Shown here piece after piece: positions 6,836 through 7,357 of a DNA stretch of 7,357 nucleotides (position 1 is its first letter; each line of letters opens with the position of its first letter). The stretch comes from CAYLTX01 sp046545675 (GTDB taxonomy: Bacteria; Myxococcota_A; Bradymonadia; Bradymonadales; Bradymonadaceae), in assembly GCA_046545675.1 (NCBI GenBank), contig JBKGZI010000317.1, positions 1 through 7,357 on the forward strand, in the 5' to 3' direction. The notes under the pieces are model-generated. The model had not been told where the DNA came from. It did no database searches and saw nothing but the letters and a program-made list of their open reading frames with translations. The position numbers were made by a program, and so were the translations under genes.

Positions 6836-7357
6836 ACGCTTCCTTCCGCTTGCTCTTGTAGACCTCGTACATCAAGTCGTAGACCACCTCGTCGGAGGGC
6901 GTGGCGCTGAGCTGCGAGGACGCCTGCCGGCGAAAGCCGTCGATCATATCTCGAAGCGGCTTTCGGTAATTCTCGTCGATGGTCCAGAACATCGCCGTCA
7001 GCCTGGAGACGTCGCCGTGGGGCTCGATGGTGTAGCTGACCACCCGGTCGAGGTCGCTGCCTCGGCCCTGGCGGTCGAGCTGGTCGAGCATCTCGGCGAC
7101 GCGCTCCTGGAATCGGTGGGTCACCGGATGGTCGGTATGCTCCCACTCGGTCTCTTCGGTTTTGGGCAGGGCTTTGGCCGAGAATTTAGCCCCCTCGAGC
7201 CCCTCGCCGAGCCGGTAGCGGACGTGGATACGCACCGGCTGGCCGGCCTGGACGTCGACGTCTTCTCTGAGCGGGATCAGGATCGGCTGCATGCCGGCTT
7301 CGCCGGCCACCCCGATGACCCCCTCGCCGAGCTCGCACCACGTGGTCAGGCGCAGCG
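6834..7357 (-). CDS. Conserved-looking hypothetical protein (5' end probably beyond window)
   Basis: I do not recognise this protein. The minus-strand frame is open from the right edge to TAG at 6836-6834, giving 174 codons. A GTG at 7310-7308 could start a 158-aa version, but there is no Shine-Dalgarno before it and the frame continues upstream with plausible protein (RLTTWCELGEGVIGV), so the gene is more likely truncated by the window. The N-terminal part (GVAGEAGM, then VQAGQPVRIHVRYRLG, then GAKFSAKAL) has a beta-strand-rich rhythm faintly like a PilZ domain, but no RxxxR is visible, so that is only a suggestion. The C-terminal half is charged and probably helical, with DRVVSYTIEPHGDVSRLTAMFW in the middle and a basic tail. 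No signal peptide, membrane segment or metal motif is seen. It is convergent with the kinase. Confidence 0.65.
   Translation of the reverse strand, partial: LRLTTWCELGEGVIGVAGEAGMQPILIPLREDVDVQAGQPVRIHVRYRLGEGLEGAKFSAKALPKTEETEWEHTDHPVTHRFQERVAEMLDQLDRQGRGSDLDRVVSYTIEPHGDVSRLTAMFWTIDENYRKPLRDMIDGFRRQASSQLSATPSDEVVYDLMYEVYKSKRKEA

Overview
The window is GC-rich bacterial chromosomal DNA from a Gram-negative organism with an outer membrane. The OmpA-family protein with thrombospondin type 3 (TSP3) calcium-binding repeats, the cysteine-rich lipoprotein and the orphan hybrid sensor kinase resemble gene content seen in Myxococcota/deltaproteobacterial genomes, possibly Bradymonadales. That placement is an inference from gene style; there is no rRNA or marker phylogeny here. 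Nothing in the window identifies a mobile element, phage, CRISPR array or defence island. It reads as ordinary chromosome with some interesting intergenic sequence.

Layout from left to right. (1) 1-710, minus: the N-terminal 236 codons of an AcnA-type aconitase, cut by the window edge. (2) 711-919: a divergent control region. It holds a strong-looking sigma70-type promoter for acnA, a perfect 13-bp-arm dyad just upstream of it, and a block of seven 8-bp G-rich repeats ending just before the Shine-Dalgarno of the next gene. (3) 920-1804, plus: a LysR-type regulator, divergent from acnA and therefore the obvious candidate to bind the dyad. (4) 1868-3655, minus: a 595-aa OmpA-like outer-membrane protein (signal peptide, predicted beta-rich domain, TSP3 repeats, peptidoglycan-binding OmpA domain), convergent with lysR. 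(5) 3656-3848: a short region with a 10-bp tandem repeat in the ompA leader and a consensus promoter for the tRNA. (6) 3849-3922, plus: tRNA-Thr(CGU). (7) 3952-4602, minus: a cysteine-rich lipoprotein. (8) 4603-4838: a divergent intergenic region with a small palindrome and an unproven 57-codon ORF. (9) 4839-6794, plus: a soluble PAS-PAS-HisKA-HATPase-REC hybrid histidine kinase. (10) 6834-7357, minus: an unrecognised protein that probably starts beyond the right edge.

The genes do not form one pathway. The best-supported functional link is lysR to acnA: a T-N11-A dyad lies about 65 bp upstream of the predicted acnA start site, where LysR regulators classically bind. The OmpA-like protein and the lipoprotein both belong to the cell envelope. 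The kinase is an orphan with its own receiver domain and no partner regulator in view. I see no undescribed multi-gene system. The best candidates for something new are the G-rich repeat block in the lysR leader and the repeat/minimal-ORF arrangement in front of ompA.
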